Positions 5,870-7,547 of a stretch of DNA of 7,547 nt are shown here, in pieces. The notes beneath the pieces are model-generated. The model did not search any database and was not told where the DNA came from. It saw only the letters and a program-made list of their open reading frames with translations. Where the stretch lies: contig CAMTVZ010000137.1 of NCBI GenBank assembly GCA_947085285.1, positions 1 through 7,547 of the forward strand. The letters run 5' to 3'. The DNA comes from JASEGV01 sp947085285. GTDB taxonomy: Bacteria; Bacteroidota; Ignavibacteria; UBA10030; BY39. The number at the start of each line of letters is the position of its first letter. The stretch's first letter is position 1. The position numbers and the translations under genes are program-made.

Positions 5870-7366
5870 ATGAATAAAATAATTCTGATTCTATTTATAT
5901 TTTTCATAAGCCAGAATATTCTTTTCTCTCAAAATAATCCGGCGACAAAAAAGATTGATTGGGAAAGCGTACACAACATCACAATCCAAGGTATCGATGC
6001 TCTGTACAATTTTAAATTCAAAGACGCAGAAGAAAAGTTTGATGAGGTCATTAAAATTGCTCCAAACGATCCTCGCGGGTATTTTTTTAAAGCGATGATC
6101 TATCACTACCGATATACATTTTTAAGAGTCCGCACCGACTTCGATAAATTTATTCAACTATCCGATAACGTCATCGATGTTGCCGAAAAAGTTTTGGATA
6201 AATATAAAAAAAATTCTAACGCTATGTTTTACTTAGGTGGAATTTATGGTTATCGTGGCATAGTTCGCGCTCAAGAAAATCAAATCGTCAGGGCGTTGTG
6301 GGATGGAAGGAAGGGTTATAGTTATTTAGAAGATGCGATTGAAGCAAACCTGAACAACCACGATGCCGAGATGGGATTAGGGATGTTCAATTATTTTGTA
6401 TCACGGATTCCAAGTTCTTTCAGATGGATGGTAAAAATTATGGGATTCGCTGGCGATAGGCAAAAAGGTTTAGAACAGTTAGAGCGTGCTGCGGCAAAAG
6501 GTATTTATGCAAATAACGAAGCCAAGTGGTGGCTTTCGCAATTTTATATCGCTGAAGAAGAACCTGAAAGAGCGTTCTACTACTTAGATCAACTATCAAA
6601 AAAATACGCTCAAAATCCTTTCTACGTTCAACGTTATGGAAATATCCTTCTGTACTGGCTGCGTCGCGCAGATGAAGCAATTGTTGTACTCAAGAAAGCT
6701 ATCACAATCCAAAATTCTGAAGCAGAACGATTCATATCCTCAAGTTTTAGCTCGCTTGGCGACGCATACAGATTTAAAAATAACTTTACAGAATCAATTC
6801 GATGGTATCAAAAATATTTAAATACAAAAGATATTGATTCTTCATCGAAAGAAAACACATATTATCGTATCGGTTTATGCTACGAACTTTCGGGGGATAG
6901 AACTACCGCGTTACAAAATTATCGAAGTGCAGGTAAGAACGCCGATGCACAAGAAAGACTTAAATCTCCGTTGAATAATGTAGATGTAGCTTTAATCAAG
7001 ATGTCGAATAATTTTGATGCTGGCGATTACCAAGATGTTATCAATTCTGCGGCTGAACTAATGACGATAAGCTCGCTCAATGAAGACCAGCGGGGTGAAA
7101 AATATTTCAGGTTAGGACGAGCTTATTTCGAGTTGGGTAACTATGATAAGTCGATTCAGATGTTCAATCAGGTTTTACAGTTTAAGAACTTTAGACAAAA
7201 TTGGATTTTACCTAACACACATTATCGGCTCGGTCTGGCGCTTTTGAAAATTGGAGATAAACAGAAAGCAAAAAAAGAATTCGAAACCGCTTTGAAATTC
7301 AAGGATTACACCGGTGAGAGAAGAATAAAGTTCGGAATTGAAAGCGAGTTGGATAAGCTGAATTAG
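5870..7366 (+). CDS. secreted tetratricopeptide-repeat protein
   Basis: A 498-residue protein with a Sec signal peptide (hydrophobic about 4-19, cleavage near 20-22) and then almost entirely helical repeats, so a periplasmic or surface scaffold is likely. TPR-like units are seen at about 37-70 (FKDAEEKFDEVIKIAPNDP), 292-325 (LGDAYRFKNNFTESIRWYQKYL), 331-360, 410-440 (RLGRAYFELGNYDKSIQMFNQVL) and 450-480. The segment 118-215 is less regular and resembles the TTC39/IML2-type helical region (GYSYLEDAIEAN, AEMGLGMFNYFVSRIPSSFRW, GDRQKGLEQLERAAAKG). No catalytic motif is visible and the partner is unknown. The ATG at 5870 has no clear Shine-Dalgarno, only an A-rich AAACAA, as is common in Bacteroidota. 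It is divergent from hicBA and I see no functional link to the efflux genes. Confidence 0.88.
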   Translation: MNKIILILFIFFISQNILFSQNNPATKKIDWESVHNITIQGIDALYNFKFKDAEEKFDEVIKIAPNDPRGYFFKAMIYHYRYTFLRVRTDFDKFIQLSDNVIDVAEKVLDKYKKNSNAMFYLGGIYGYRGIVRAQENQIVRALWDGRKGYSYLEDAIEANLNNHDAEMGLGMFNYFVSRIPSSFRWMVKIMGFAGDRQKGLEQLERAAAKGIYANNEAKWWLSQFYIAEEEPERAFYYLDQLSKKYAQNPFYVQRYGNILLYWLRRADEAIVVLKKAITIQNSEAERFISSSFSSLGDAYRFKNNFTESIRWYQKYLNTKDIDSSSKENTYYRIGLCYELSGDRTTALQNYRSAGKNADAQERLKSPLNNVDVALIKMSNNFDAGDYQDVINSAAELMTISSLNEDQRGEKYFRLGRAYFELGNYDKSIQMFNQVLQFKNFRQNWILPNTHYRLGLALLKIGDKQKAKKEFETALKFKDYTGERRIKFGIESELDKLN

Positions 7367-7460
7367 AGAGCGAAGAGCAAGGAACGGAGAGCAGGTGACA
7401 ATTGAATTATTTTGGATAATATTGTCGATATGTAACGAAGGAAGTGATCACATCTACGAT

Positions 7461-7489
7461 TTGTATATTGCTATGTAATTTGGTATAAT
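7461..7489 (+). promoter_or_regulatory. sigma70-like promoter of the gene cut by the right edge
   Basis: TTGTAT (7461-7466), 17-nt spacer, TATAAT (7484-7489, perfect -10). It lies about 37 nt before the ATG at 7526. The rest of the 7367-7525 stretch shows no gene. Confidence 0.55.
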
Positions 7490-7525
7490 TTAACAACAAG
7501 TTTAATAAATTTTACGGATATAGTT

Positions 7526-7547
7526 ATGAATGGAATTCAATATGTAG
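7526..7547 (+). CDS. start of an unidentified gene (only 7 codons in window)
   Basis: The ATG at 7526 gives M-N-G-I-Q-Y-V before the window ends. A CGGA (7515-7518) lies 7 nt upstream and a good promoter precedes it. The N-terminus M-x-x-I-Q-Y-V recalls small antitoxin-like proteins that begin this way and are often paired with RelE/ParE toxins, but seven residues cannot establish this. Confidence 0.4.

Noticed and set aside
7367..7400. Purine-rich GAGAGC-type repeats after the TPR gene as a terminator or repeat array
   Set aside because: There is no inverted repeat and the word repetition is too short and irregular to support a feature.

Overview
The window reads as part of an AT-rich genome of the Bacteroidota/Ignavibacteriota/Chlorobiota (FCB) group. 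The grounds are the lipoprotein-anchored CusB-like adaptor with a heavy-metal-binding domain, a small HYC/CC/PP-type protein typical of Bacteroidota, weak A-rich ribosome binding sites, and repeat-like palindromes in the spacers. The group assignment is an inference; no rRNA or marker gene is present.

Positions 1-5105, all on the minus strand, hold a four-gene heavy-metal (probably copper/silver) efflux cluster. In transcription order these are: a small Cys/His-rich, membrane-anchored HYC_CC_PP-type protein (5105-4683); a TolC-family outer-membrane channel (4527-3277); a periplasmic adaptor lipoprotein (3184-1634); and a CusA-like RND pump (from 1495, running off the left edge after 498 residues). 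Together they would form a tripartite complex taking metal from the periplasm or inner membrane to the outside. The adaptor is unusually rich in metal-binding parts: an N-terminal HMBD module and a C-terminal cupredoxin-like domain flank the usual barrel-sandwich/beta-barrel core. Each of the three internal spacers (92-155 nt) contains inverted repeats. The most striking is a compound palindrome of about 100 bp before the pump gene.

Positions 5151-5598 (minus strand) hold a compact hicB-hicA toxin-antitoxin pair. The genes overlap by 8 nt and sit behind a near-consensus TTGACA-17-TATATT promoter.

Positions 5870-7366 (plus strand) encode a secreted TPR-repeat protein of 498 residues, divergent from hicBA. 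The last 181 nt contain a good promoter-like sequence and the first seven codons of another plus-strand gene cut by the window edge.
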